64,000 nucleotides of DNA from an uncultured Tateyamaria sp. Lineage in GTDB: Bacteria; Pseudomonadota; Alphaproteobacteria; Rhodobacterales; Rhodobacteraceae. The translations under genes and the position numbers were made by a program. The DNA lies in NCBI GenBank assembly GCA_947501275.1, contig CANMVD010000005.1, forward strand, positions 124,001 to 188,000. The letters are read 5' to 3'. Below are positions 36,283 to 47,500 of this stretch, piece after piece. The notes under the pieces were generated by a model. It saw only the letters and a program-made list of their open reading frames with translations. It was not told where the DNA came from and ran no database searches. Numbering within the stretch: the stretch's first letter is position 1; the number at the start of each line of letters is the position of its first letter.

Positions 36283-38694
36283 ATGATGAAAAACACCACC
36301 CGGGTTGCCGTTATTGGCGGCGGCGTTGTCGGCGCCTCCGTCCTTTACCATCTGACGAAACTGGGGTGGTCGGATGTGATGCTGCTTGAACGCTCCGAGC
36401 TGACGTCCGGGTCTACGTGGCACGCGGCGGGTGGTTTTCATACGCTGAACGGCGACACCAATATGGCCGCTCTGCAGGGCTACACAATCCGGCTTTACAA
36501 GGAACTCGAAGAGATCACGGGCATGTCCTGCGGGCTGCACCATGTGGGCGGCGTGACATTGGCCGATAATCGGGACCGATTTGACATGCTGCTCGCCGAG
36601 CGGGCCAAGCATCGTTTCATGGGGTTGGAAACCGAAATTGTTGGCCCCGAAGAGATCAAGGCAATTGCCCCGATCACCAATACGGATGGCATCCTTGGTG
36701 CGCTTTATGATCCGCTGGATGGGCATTTGGACCCCTCAGGCACAACCCACGCCTATGCCAAGGCTGCACGCATGGGCGGCGCACAGATCCACACGCACAC
36801 GATGGTCACCGAAACAAACCAGCGCGCGGACGGCACATGGGATGTAGTGACCGACAAGGGCACGATACACGCCGAACACATCGTCAATGCAGGTGGTCTT
36901 TGGGCGCGCGAGGTGGCCGCGATGGCGGGACTGTACCTGCCGCTGCACCCGATGGAGCATCAATACATTGTCACCGACGAGATCGCGGACATCTATGAAC
37001 GCGACGTCGAACACCCCCATGTGATGGACCCGGCCGGAGAAAGCTATCTGCGTCAGGAAGGGCGCGGGCTGTGCATTGGCTTTTACGAACAAACCTGCCG
37101 TCCATGGGCCGTCGATGGCACACCCTGGACCTTTGGGCATGAACTGCTCCCGGATGACTTTGACAAGATCGAGGAGTCGATCGCCTTTGCCTACAAACGC
37201 TTCCCGGTTCTGGAAACCGCGGGCATCAAGTCGGTGATTCATGGCCCCTTCACCTTTGCGCCGGACGGCAATCCTTTGGTTGGTCCGGTGCCAGGGATGC
37301 GCAATTACTGGTCAGCCTGTGGCGTTATGGCTGGCTTTTCCCAAGGCGGTGGTGTCGGTCTGATGCTGGCCCAGTGGATGACCCAAGGCGAGACCGAACG
37401 GGACGTGATGGCCATGGATGTCGCTCGCTTTCCCAGCTGGATCACGGCTGACTACACCCGGCCAAAGGTGATCGAAAACTACCAGAAGCGTTTTTCAGTT
37501 GCCTACCCGAACGAAGAACTGCCTGCCGCACGCAATTGGCGCCGCACGCCAATGTACGACGTTTTTGACCAGATGGGCGCTGTCTGGGGCGCCCAATATG
37601 GGCTTGAGGTGCCCAATTATTTCGCCAGCCCTGACGAAACGCGGTTTGAAACGCCCTCGTTCCGCCGCTCCAACGCTTTTGATGCGACCGCACGCGAAGT
37701 GGGCGCTGTGCGCAAGGCGGTGGGCATCAACGAAGTGCACAACTTTGGCAAATACGACGTTTCCGGCCCCAAGGCGCGCGCATGGCTTGATCGGATCATG
37801 GCTGGGCGGGTTCCGGTGCCGGGCCGGTTGAGCCTCACCCCTATGCTGTCGCATGGAGGGAAACTCGTGGGGGATTTCACCATCTCCTGTCTGTCCGAAG
37901 ACCGCTTTCAACTCACCGCCAGCTATGGCGCACAAGCCTATCACATGCGGTGGTTCCAGACGCACATGGAGGACGGTATTTCCCTGACCAACGTGTCCGA
38001 CACGCGCAACGGGTTCCAGTTGGCGGGCCCCAAAGCGCGTGATGTTCTGGCGGCCTGCACACGCCATCCCGTTGAAAAGATGCGCTTTATGGACGTGGTC
38101 GAAATCACGGTCGGCATGGTGCCCTGCATCGTGCAGCGGGTCAGCTATACCGGTGGACTGGGCTATGAGATCTACACAGAGCCGATGAACCAGCGTCACT
38201 TGTGGGATGTCCTGTGGGCGGCTGGCCAGCCCCATGGCATGAAGCCATTCGGAATGCGGGCCATGATGTCTTTGCGTCTCGACAAATACTTCGGGTCGTG
38301 GATGTCGGAATTCTCTCCAGACTACACAGCCGCCGAAACCGGACTGGACCGTTTTATCTCGTGGAAAAAGAACACCGACTTTATTGGGCGGAAAGTAGCC
38401 GAGGCGGAACGCACAAGTGGGGCGGCGCGTAGGCTTTGCGCGTTTGTCGTGGATGCGGATGATGCGGATGTGCACGGCTACGAACCCATTTGGCTGGATG
38501 GCGCCGTTGTTGGGTTCTGCACGTCCGGTGGTTATTCACATCATGCACAAGTCTCTGTTGCCCAAGGGTTTTTGCCGCCAGAGCGAATTGCCGACGGCCT
38601 GAACGTCGAGATTGAAATACTGGGTATGATGCGCAAGGCGCGCGTTGTCACGGCGCCTTTGTTTGATGCCGATAACGCGCAGATGCGGGGGTAG
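36283..38694 (+). CDS. dimethylglycine/sarcosine dehydrogenase-like FAD protein with GcvT domains (paralog 2)
   Basis: An 803-residue paralog of the divergent neighbour with the same domain order: DAO FAD domain (VAVIGGGVVGASVLYHLTKLGW; SGSTWHAAGGFHTLNGDTN with the likely covalent-FAD His), FAO_M, GcvT (GDFTISCLSEDRFQLTASYGA, VSYTGGLGYEIYTEPMNQ) and C-terminal GcvT (MKPFGMRAMMSLRLDKYFGSW). The two start regions are 195 bases apart and may share control. Paralog divergence suggests different N-methyl substrates (dimethylglycine, sarcosine or similar); this is inference. Confidence 0.92.
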   Translation: MMKNTTRVAVIGGGVVGASVLYHLTKLGWSDVMLLERSELTSGSTWHAAGGFHTLNGDTNMAALQGYTIRLYKELEEITGMSCGLHHVGGVTLADNRDRFDMLLAERAKHRFMGLETEIVGPEEIKAIAPITNTDGILGALYDPLDGHLDPSGTTHAYAKAARMGGAQIHTHTMVTETNQRADGTWDVVTDKGTIHAEHIVNAGGLWAREVAAMAGLYLPLHPMEHQYIVTDEIADIYERDVEHPHVMDPAGESYLRQEGRGLCIGFYEQTCRPWAVDGTPWTFGHELLPDDFDKIEESIAFAYKRFPVLETAGIKSVIHGPFTFAPDGNPLVGPVPGMRNYWSACGVMAGFSQGGGVGLMLAQWMTQGETERDVMAMDVARFPSWITADYTRPKVIENYQKRFSVAYPNEELPAARNWRRTPMYDVFDQMGAVWGAQYGLEVPNYFASPDETRFETPSFRRSNAFDATAREVGAVRKAVGINEVHNFGKYDVSGPKARAWLDRIMAGRVPVPGRLSLTPMLSHGGKLVGDFTISCLSEDRFQLTASYGAQAYHMRWFQTHMEDGISLTNVSDTRNGFQLAGPKARDVLAACTRHPVEKMRFMDVVEITVGMVPCIVQRVSYTGGLGYEIYTEPMNQRHLWDVLWAAGQPHGMKPFGMRAMMSLRLDKYFGSWMSEFSPDYTAAETGLDRFISWKKNTDFIGRKVAEAERTSGAARRLCAFVVDADDADVHGYEPIWLDGAVVGFCTSGGYSHHAQVSVAQGFLPPERIADGLNVEIEILGMMRKARVVTAPLFDADNAQMRG

Positions 38695-38730
38695 TGGCGC
38701 ACAGCGCGCCACATCGCTAAGGTCTGGTGC

Positions 38731-39333
38731 ATGGTGCCTGTCCTCATCCTCGCCGCCGGAGCGTCGTCGCGTATGCGCGGGCGCGACAAACTGCTTGAGG
38801 ATATCGAGGGCCAATCCCTTCTGCGTCGTCAGGCCTGTGCGGCCCTCTTGGTCAGCGGAGATGTGCGCATCGCGTTGCCACCGCGTCCACACCCGCGCTA
38901 TGACGTGGTCAAGGATTTGCCGGTTCGTCTGATCGAAGTGCCCGATGCGGCCAGCGGCATGGCCGCCAGCCTGCGCACCGGCTTTGCCACCCTGACGGAT
39001 CACCAGCGCGCGATGTTGTTGCTGGCCGATTTGCCCGACATCACCGCGCAGGACATGCAAACTGTCATGTCAGCCAGCCAGCATGCTCCGGATGCTGCTG
39101 TCTGGCGTGGCGCAACCGAGGATGGCAAGGGCGGTCATCCGATGCTCCTTGACCGCACAATTTTCAGCACGTTCCAATCGCTGCAAGGCGACGCGGGCGG
39201 TCAGGCGATTGTGGATGCAGCCCAGGACCGTGTGCATCTCGTCCCGCTGAAGGGACACCGCGCACGGCTGGACCTGGACACCCCGGAAGACTGGGCGCGC
39301 TGGCGCGCGGCGCAGACTACTTCAGGCGATTGA
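38731..39333 (+). CDS. MocA/MobA-like NTP transferase (molybdenum cofactor cytidylyl/guanylyltransferase family)
   Basis: A 200-residue nucleotidyltransferase: [19 protein letters not shown] is the nucleotide-binding loop, [22 protein letters not shown] and [14 protein letters not shown] the metal-binding region, and [18 protein letters not shown] the C-terminal motif of MocA-type enzymes. The expected role is adding CMP or GMP to molybdopterin, but no molybdoenzyme is in the window. A perfect GTGGCGC-ACAGC-GCGCCAC hairpin (38694-38712) separates it from paralog 2. Its end overlaps the convergent Hint gene by 17 bases. Confidence 0.85.
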   Translation: MVPVLILAAGASSRMRGRDKLLEDIEGQSLLRRQACAALLVSGDVRIALPPRPHPRYDVVKDLPVRLIEVPDAASGMAASLRTGFATLTDHQRAMLLLADLPDITAQDMQTVMSASQHAPDAAVWRGATEDGKGGHPMLLDRTIFSTFQSLQGDAGGQAIVDAAQDRVHLVPLKGHRARLDLDTPEDWARWRAAQTTSGD

Positions 39334-41191
39334 CCAACAGTTCCGCTTCGTGGCGCTTCAAGGACAGACGGGCTGCACCATAGGCATCAATCCCGGCCAG
39401 AGTCTCAAGATCCGGGAACAGGGACAACACCTCGTCGCGCTGCTCTTGACCGATCCCCTTGAGCGAACGATCACCGGGTTGAAAACTCTCTGACCACGCG
39501 CCATCAGCCAACACGACCTCATGCTGATCGAACATCAGGTGCAGATAGCTGACCGCATTTGCAGCGACTTGATCCACGCCGTCCAAACCCGTCAGATGCT
39601 TGGCCGCCAACAGGACTTCGCGTTCCTGAAACATCACTTCGGCCAGATCCGAAGTCACCAGCATCCGATGCTGCGGGCTGACCAGCATATCGCGCTCTGG
39701 CAATCCCTTGCCCAATGCACCCTTGCGGATCAAAACCGGATGAAAGTCCGGATTTGCTTTCAAGTCACCAACGCTCAGGTCACGGCGCCCAACCCAACGC
39801 ACCGGCTGAATGCCATTGTCTCTGGTGAATACCCGGTCGCCGGACTTGAGGCTTTCAACGGCCACCTCACCTGTTTGGGTCGCGATGCGGGTGCCAGGTG
39901 TGAAACAGATGATGATCTGTTCGATCTCGGAATAGGTGACACGGCGCGCAACATTTCCGTTCTCGTCCAGCAACTCAACAGTGCCGGATTCAGGGCCGGT
40001 CTGGATCACGTTCGCCCGCACGCCGGTCAGGTCAAGAACATCGATATCCGTGTCTTCCGGATCTTCGCCGCCGACAATGGTGTGGTTCCCGAGCCCATCA
40101 AACGTAAATCGATCCGACCCCTGCCCGCCAAAGGCGCGGTCATTGTCGGGACCGAGTTGCAACACGTCCTCGCCATCGCCGCCATCAAGGGTGTCATCAC
40201 CGGTTCCGCCAGACAGAAAGTCCGCGCCGGATCCGCCGATCAGTTCGTCCTGACCTTGACCACCTTCCAGCGTGTCGTCGCCCTCGCCTCCATCAAGATC
40301 ATCATCACCCTGCCCACCCTGCAAGCTGTCATTGCCGCCCTGGCCAAAGATCACGTCCTGGCCGCTGCCGCCCTCGATGGTGTCATCGCCAGCTTCGATC
40401 GGGGTCACCACCACATCGTCGATCAAATCGCCGGAGAACGAGAAACCGGAATTCGTGCTGCGGGATTCCAGCGTAAATTCAATGAATTCGCGATTTTCGA
40501 ACGAGGCCGAGAACCATGCATCTTGATCGGAAGGATTGTTCCCTTCGGTGCCGGCCGCCGTCACCGTGCCGTTGGATTGGGTCACCGCAAGGGAACTATC
40601 GCCACTGACGCCAAAGGCGGTGAAACTGTTCGCATCGATCGTGACCGCTTCGCGGTCGTTTGGATCGCTGTTCTGGTCGAGGTCATTGACCGTTGCGGTT
40701 GAATTCAACGCGACGGGCGTGCCCGTGGTCGCGTTTGGGCTGTCGGGGATGAAGAATTCCAGACGAAACGTGGCCTTGTCCCCAAAGCCGGTGCCGTTCA
40801 TCAAAATTTCAGAGCCATTGCCGCCGGACAGGTCCACCCGCAAAGTCGGGTCGGTTTTGGACACAAGCACCAGACGGGCCGACACTTGGGTGCCGTCCTC
40901 AAGCTGGGCGACATTTCTGTAAACGGCCGAGTCCCCGGCTGAGGCATTGTTGTCTGCGTTGTCGTTGGTGACCAGATTGTCGATATCTATCACCAGCGGC
41001 GTCGCGTCATTGCCCGGTGCCGTTCCTTCGCCGACATCACCAAACAGCGTGTCATCACCGTCACCGCCCAGAATACTGTCGTCGCCGCCTTCGCCTGACG
41101 CCAGATCCTGACCATTCAAGGCCGTAATCGTGTCGTTTTCGTTTGTCCCCTGAAGGGTGTCGTTGTTTGACGTACCGTTGATCACGGCCAT
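39317..41191 (-). CDS. RTX-type calcium-binding protein with C-terminal Hint domain (short form)
   Basis: A 624-residue acidic protein. RTX nonapeptides lie at residues about 1-60 ([18 protein letters not shown]) and again at about 250-370 ([20 protein letters not shown]); between them is a beta-rich region of about 190 residues. A Hint domain spans residues 429-624, beginning [20 protein letters not shown] and containing [11 protein letters not shown] and [21 protein letters not shown]. No signal peptide, as expected for type I secretion. The start at 41191 has GGAGG nine bases before it; the GTG at 41206 is less likely. It shares its C-terminus with the 2435-residue gene upstream. Confidence 0.88.
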   Translation of the reverse strand: MAVINGTSNNDTLQGTNENDTITALNGQDLASGEGGDDSILGGDGDDTLFGDVGEGTAPGNDATPLVIDIDNLVTNDNADNNASAGDSAVYRNVAQLEDGTQVSARLVLVSKTDPTLRVDLSGGNGSEILMNGTGFGDKATFRLEFFIPDSPNATTGTPVALNSTATVNDLDQNSDPNDREAVTIDANSFTAFGVSGDSSLAVTQSNGTVTAAGTEGNNPSDQDAWFSASFENREFIEFTLESRSTNSGFSFSGDLIDDVVVTPIEAGDDTIEGGSGQDVIFGQGGNDSLQGGQGDDDLDGGEGDDTLEGGQGQDELIGGSGADFLSGGTGDDTLDGGDGEDVLQLGPDNDRAFGGQGSDRFTFDGLGNHTIVGGEDPEDTDIDVLDLTGVRANVIQTGPESGTVELLDENGNVARRVTYSEIEQIIICFTPGTRIATQTGEVAVESLKSGDRVFTRDNGIQPVRWVGRRDLSVGDLKANPDFHPVLIRKGALGKGLPERDMLVSPQHRMLVTSDLAEVMFQEREVLLAAKHLTGLDGVDQVAANAVSYLHLMFDQHEVVLADGAWSESFQPGDRSLKGIGQEQRDEVLSLFPDLETLAGIDAYGAARLSLKRHEAELLVNRLK

Positions 41192-41411
41192 GGCAGCTGC
41201 CTCCACTCAATGCGTGTTATGGCGGACGGTTTTGTCATCCCCCAGCAGGACAACCCGACAAGCGACAATTTAATTCAATCACGACCTCGTGCGAGAGGGG
41301 AAATTTCACATTTAGTTAACCTTGGAAGATCACAGCGGAATTATGCTGCAATGCAGCGCCATACGCCTCCGTTTTAGAAACAATCCTACGAAGTTTGGAC
41401 GATTGAACACG

Positions 41412-41440
41412 AAAAACGGGTGCAGCCCCCTGCCCCGTTT
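41412..41440 (-). terminator. rho-independent terminator after the giant Hint gene
   Basis: On the minus strand AAACGGG (41440-41434) pairs with CCCGTTT (41420-41414), and an inner GCAG/CTGC adds four pairs around a CCCC-type loop; the stem is followed by TTTTTC. A second hairpin, CCCCACG...CGTGGGG at 41447-41471, lies between it and the stop codon at 41514. The rest of 41207-41513 holds only the leader of the short Hint gene. Confidence 0.65.
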
Positions 41441-41513
41441 GTCGTGCCCCACGCGCGAATCGCACGTGGGGGGTGCTGCATTGGTAATGTGTCGCGCGAG
41501 GCGCTTGGCTGAC

Positions 41514-44500
41514 TTAGGTCAGCAGCTGCGCCTCGTGCTTTTTCAGGCTGCGGCGTGCCGCGGCATAGGTTTCGATACCTTCGGCTGTGGCCAGCTCCGG
41601 GAACAGTTCGATGATCTCGGCACGTTGTGCATCACCCATCGCGCCAAGTGTCTGATCACCGGGCTGGAAGCTTTCGGTCCAGGCACCGTCCGACAGGATC
41701 ACTTCGTGCTGGTCGAACATGACGTGGATATATGTCGTGCCCGACACCTCGACCACGTCAATGCCGTCCATGCCCACCAGATGCTTGGCTGCGACCAAAA
41801 CTTCGCTTTCATCGAAGTACAGCTCGGTCTTGTCACCTGACATCAGGACGCGGTGCTGTGGCGAGACAAGCATGTCACGCTCTGGCAGACCCTTGCCCAA
41901 GGCACCGGCACGGATCAGCACGGGGTTCAGGTGCGGCGCTGCGGACAGCTCGGCCCCTGACATCTCGCGCTGGCCAACCCAGCGGATTTCCTGAATGCCG
42001 TTGTCACGGGTGATGACCCGGTCACCGACAGCCAGTTCTTCCACACGGCGCTCACCCGTCGGCGTCGCAATCAGCGTACCGGGTGTAAAGCAGGGAATGA
42101 CGTTCTCGATATTCGTGAATGTCAGCGTGCCTGCCGGATCACCGTTCTGGTCAAAGTAGTTGACCACACCGTTTTCCGGGTTCGTCGGATCAAGGACAAC
42201 TTGCAGCGAACCGTTGTTGGGCGCCGAACCGGTCAGGTCCAGCGTATCGAAGTCGTCGCCGCCTTCGTTGCCGTCCACAACTTCGCCCGCATTGACGTTG
42301 ATAAAGGTGTCACGGTCATCGCCACCAGACATGATGTCCGAGCCGCCATTGCCACCGTCGATCAGGTCGTTGCCGGCACCACCGTCGATCACGTCGTCTC
42401 CGGTCGAGCCGATGATGGTATCGTCACCGCCGTCACCATTGAGCGTGTCATCGCCTGTGCCGCCGTCGATCAGGTCATTGCCCTCACCGCCGTTCAGAAC
42501 GTCGGCACCATTGTCGCCAAAGATCGTGTCGTCGCCATCGCCACCATCAACAGAGTCCGCATTGCGGCCCGCGTCGATAAAGTCGTTACCGTCGCCACCT
42601 TCGATGGTGTCGTTGCCCTGACCACCCAGCAGACTGTCGTCGCCGATACCGCCGTCGATGAAGTCGTCGTCGATCTCGCCGTCGATGGTGTCGTTGCCTT
42701 CACCACCCAGCAGAACATCGTCGTCATCCGCACCAAAGATCAGGTCATCGCCTTCGCCACCGTCGACAGTGTCACGACCATTGTCGGGACGCAGATCAGG
42801 ACCAAACGGGTTGGAGCCGTCATCTTCGATATTGAGGAAGTCGAGACCAAGATCGGGGTCATTGCCGGCATAGATGGTGTCGTTGCCCACACCGCCGGTG
42901 ATCAGGTCATTGCCCTCACCACCAACAATCCGGTCATCGCCACCCTCAGTCGGGTTGGTTGTGTCATCACCGTCGATGATATCGTCGTCGATACCGCCGT
43001 CGATGACATCATTGCCCGTGCCACCGATCACTGTGTCCCGGTCGTCCCCTGTCGAGATGGTGTCGTCACCGGCACCGCCATCCACAAAGTCACGCTCGTT
43101 TTCAGCTTCGGGCGTGCCCTCTTCGCCGTCAAACAGACCTGGGTAGCCCTTGTCGATCTGCGTGTCGTTGTCGGGGTCGCTCGACGTGATGAGATCGTTG
43201 CCGTCCCCACCTTCGATGCTGTCGGATCCGTCGCCGCCGTTGATGACGTCGTCATCGTCGCCGCCCAGAACGGTGTCGTCACCGGCGCCAGCGTTGATCG
43301 TGTCATCACCTTCTTCACCGCGCAGGATGTCGTCGCCCGGTCCGCCATGGACACGGTCGTTGCCTTCTCCTGCAAAGACGTCGTCGTCACCTTCACCCGC
43401 CACGATGGTGTCATCGCCGCCACCGGCTTGGATGATGTCATCGTTGGGGCCTTCGCCCGGCAGGATCTCGTCATTGTTGTCGACCATGTCCCCTTCGGGG
43501 TCACCGGTGTAGTTTTCGTCGATCAGATCACCGTCATCGGTACCGCTCACGATCCCGTCGAGTGGTTGCTCTTCGACAGTGATGAAGACCTGCGCCGTGT
43601 CGGTCAGCCCTTCTTCGTCCTGAATGGTGTAGTCGATGACCGCTTCGCCTTCGAACCCGTCATTGGGGGTAAAGGTAATTGTGCCATCGGGGTTGATGAC
43701 CACGTCACCGTCTGGCGAGGTCGCCTCGGTCACCGTCAGGTCATCCCCATCGACGTCAAAGTCATTGGCGAGCACAGGTACAGTCACGGCCGTGTTGAAC
43801 GGCGTTGTGCTGCGATCATCTTCCGCCTCTGGGGCATCGTTCACGGGCAGCACTGTCACTGTGACGGTCGCGGTGTCCTCGTTCCCATCTGGGTCCGTGA
43901 TCGTGTACTCGATTGTGGTGTCGCCGTTGAAGTTCTCATCCGGCGTAAACGTGATCGTGCCATCGGGATTGATCACAACGTCGCCGTCTGGCGAGGTCGC
44001 CTCGGTGACTGTCAGAGGGTCGCCATCCGGGTCGCTGTCGTTGCCGAGCACATCGATGGTGACAGGTGTGTCCTCATCCGTTTCGGCCACGTCATCTTCG
44101 GCGTCTGGCGCGTCTTGTACCTCTGCAACATCGACAGTGTGGATGGCGCTGTCCGTCAGACCTTCCTCATCTTCGATGGTGTAGCTGATGGTCGCTTCGC
44201 CATTGAAGTTCGGCGCTGGCGTAAAGGTCGCCGTGCCGTCGCCATTGTTCACCACTGTGCCCTGATCTGCAGGCACGGATACCGCGATCACGGTCAGGTC
44301 GTCGCCATCGACGTCAAAGTCGTTGGCCAGCAGATCAACCGTGATGGCTGTGTCTTCCTGCGTGCCGTCGGCATCATCGACAGCCTCTGGGGCGTCGTTG
44401 ATGGGGTTCACGGTTACATCAACGGTGGCCGTGTCTTCGTTCCCGTCAGGGTCCGTCACGGTGTAGGTGATCGTCGTGTCGCCATTGAAGTTCTCATCCG

Positions 44501-47500
44501 GCGTGAACGTGATCGTGCCGTCTGGGTTGATCGTGACGTCTCCGTCCGGGCTTGTCGCCTCGGTCACTGTCAGTGGATCACCGTCCGGGTCAGAGTCGTT
44601 GTCCAGAACATCGATGGTGACGGGTGTGTCTTCATCGGTTTCGGCCACGTCATCTTCGGCGTCTGGCGCGTCTTCGACACCCTCAACCGTGATGGTGTGC
44701 AGCGCGGTGTCCTGAAGGCCTTCTTCGTCCTGAATGGTGTATTCGATCACCGCTTCGCCGTTGAAGTCAGGCGCAGGGGTAAACGTCACCGTACCGTCGC
44801 CATTGTCCACAATCTCGCCTTCACCCGAGATCAGAGTGGCCGACACAACGCTCAGATCATCGCCATCGACGTCAAAGTCGTTGGCCAACAGATCAACGAT
44901 GACAGGGGTGTCCTCGTCCGTTGTGTCCGCATCATCCACAGCTTCTGGCGCGTCGTTCACGGGATCGACATGGACAAAGACCGTTGCAGTGTCTTCGTTC
45001 CCATCGGGATCCGTGATCGTATACTCGATCGTCGTGTTGCCGTTGAAGTTCTCGTCCGGTGTAAAGGTGATGGTCCCGTCGGGATTGATCACCACATCGC
45101 CGTCCGGGCTTGTCGCCTCGGTGACAGTCAGCGGATCGCCATCAGGGTCTTCGTCATTGGCCAGAACATCGATGGTCACAGGCGTGTCTTCGTCTGTGGT
45201 GGCCACATCATTTTCGGCATCGGGAACATCTTGAACAGCAGCCACATCGACAGTGTGGATGGCGCTGTCTGTCAGACCTTCCTCATCTTCGATGGTGTAG
45301 CTGATAGTCGCCTCGCCATTGAAGTTCGGCGCTGGCGTAAAGGTCGCCGTGCCGTCGCCATTGTTCACGACTGTGCCCTGATCTGCAGGCACCGATACGG
45401 CGATCACGGTCAGGTCGTCGCCATCGACGTCAAAGTCGTTGGCCAGCAGATCAACCGTGATGGCTGTGTCTTCCTGCGTGCCATCGGCATCATCGACAGC
45501 CTCTGGGGCGTCGTTGATGGGGTTCACGGTGACGGTCACTGTGGCTTGTGCAGATTCACCGCTTGGATCTTCGACCGTGTAGGTGATGGTGGTTTCACCG
45601 TTAAAGTTCTCGTCCGGCGTAAATGTGATCGTCCCATCGGGATTGATCACCACATCACCATCCGGCGATGTTGCCTCGGTCACCGTCAGCGGATCACCAT
45701 CGGGATCACTGTCATTGGCCAGAACGTCGATGTCGACAGGCGTGTCCTCATCGGTTTCGGCCACGTCGTCTTCAACGCCGCCGGGGCCGGTTTCAGGACC
45801 GTCATTGACGGGGTTCACGACCACGTTCACCGTTGCGGTGTCTTCGTTCCCATCGGGGTCGGTCACTGTGTAGGTAATAGTCGTCGGACCGTTGAAGTTA
45901 TCAGCGGGTGTGAACGTGATTGTACCGTCCGGGTTGATCACAACATCACCGTCCGGCGAGGTCGCCTCGGTCACCGTCAGCGGATCTCCATCAGGGTCGC
46001 TGTCATTGTCCAGCACTGGGATCGTGACGGGAGTGTCTTCGTCGGTCGTGGCTGAATCGTCCGTTGCGTCCGGTGCATCGTTCACTGCTTCGACGGTGAT
46101 CGTGTGGCTGGCCCAGTCGCGGCCGCCATTTCCGTCCGTGATGTCATACTTGATCACAACGTCGCCGTTGAAGTCGGGCGCCGGAGTGAAGGTCACAGTG
46201 CCATCGCCATTGTTGACGAGCGTGCCTTGCGTCGGATCCATCAATCGTGCGGATGTGACCGTCAGGTCATCACCGTCGGGATCGGTGTCGTTGGCCAACA
46301 AATCGACAGTGATGGGCGTGTCTTCGTCAGTTGTGTCGAAGTCATCCACCGCGTCAGGTGCGTCATTTACGCTGTTTACAGTGACTTTGACCCACGCCTT
46401 GTCTGTACCGCCATTGCCATCAGAGATCACGTAGTCAACGGTTGTCATACCGTTGAAGTTTTCATCAGGAGTAAAGGTCAGAGTGCCGTCGGGGTTGATT
46501 TCGACCGTGCCGTTCGGACTTGTCGCCGAGATGACTTCCAATGGATCGCCATCGGGGTCCGAGTCGTTGGACAGCACGTCGATGATAACAGCCGTGTCCT
46601 CATCGGTTTCGGCCATGTCGTCGACCGCATCAGGACCGCGGTTGATCTCTTCACCCACAACTTTTTCGATCTCGGTAAAGGAGATTGTGGCACCTGTCGG
46701 GTTGCCGTCTGCGTCAACAAACACAACCGTGCCATCGATGCCGTTGCCATTGCTGTCGGTTGTGACGTTATCGAGGTAGAACGGGCCCTGGCCTGTCAGG
46801 TCCAGAATGTCGAAATCCGAGTTGAGGTTCGGATCAGCATTGAAGCCACCTGCGCCGCCGTCCACGGTATCACCGGCACCACCAAAGATAAGGTCTCTGT
46901 CCGCACCGCCAAGGATGCTGTCGTCGCCTTCGCCACCGGTCAGGGTGTCGTTGCCACCCATGCCGTCGATCGTGTCGTTGCCTTCGCCGCCATCAATCTT
47001 GTCATTGCCGGCCGGGCCGTTGTCATCCTTGAAGTTGCCGTCGCCGAACAGTTCATCGTTGCCTGTGCCACCGTCAATGGTGTCGTTGTTAGACCCGCCA
47101 TAAATCGTGTCATCGTCTGCATCGCCGAACAGTGTGTCGCGACCGTGGCCACCATGGATGTTGTCATTGCCGTCGCCGCCGTTGACAAGGTCGTCGTCAG
47201 CAGAGGCCCACAGGTCATCATTGCCTGTGCCACCGTCGATGGTGTCGTTGCCAAAAGACGCTTCGACCATATCGTCGCCTGCGCCGCCGATGAACAGATC
47301 GTCACCGAAATCGGCACCACCCAGTGTGTCATTGCCGTCGCCGCCGATCTGGGTGTCGTCACCGTCACCACCAAAGATGCGGTCGTCACCATCACCACCG
47401 ACAAGGCTGTCATTGCCAGAACCACCGTTCAGGGTGTCATTGCCGTCTTCACCAAAGATGGTGTCGTGGCCGGCGCCGCCATTCAACATATCGTCGCCCG

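Noticed and set aside
42201-46055. 1284-codon open frame on the plus strand opposite the giant RTX/Hint gene
   Set aside because: It is a shadow caused by the repeat codon pattern of the minus-strand gene; its translation is Val/Ile/Asp-rich with no domain, and the minus-strand frame has full RTX, cadherin-like and Hint content.
43566-46637. CRISPR-like regular repeats
   Set aside because: The period is about 280 bases and the units are in one continuous reading frame of a repeat protein; there are no short direct repeats with unique spacers or cas genes.
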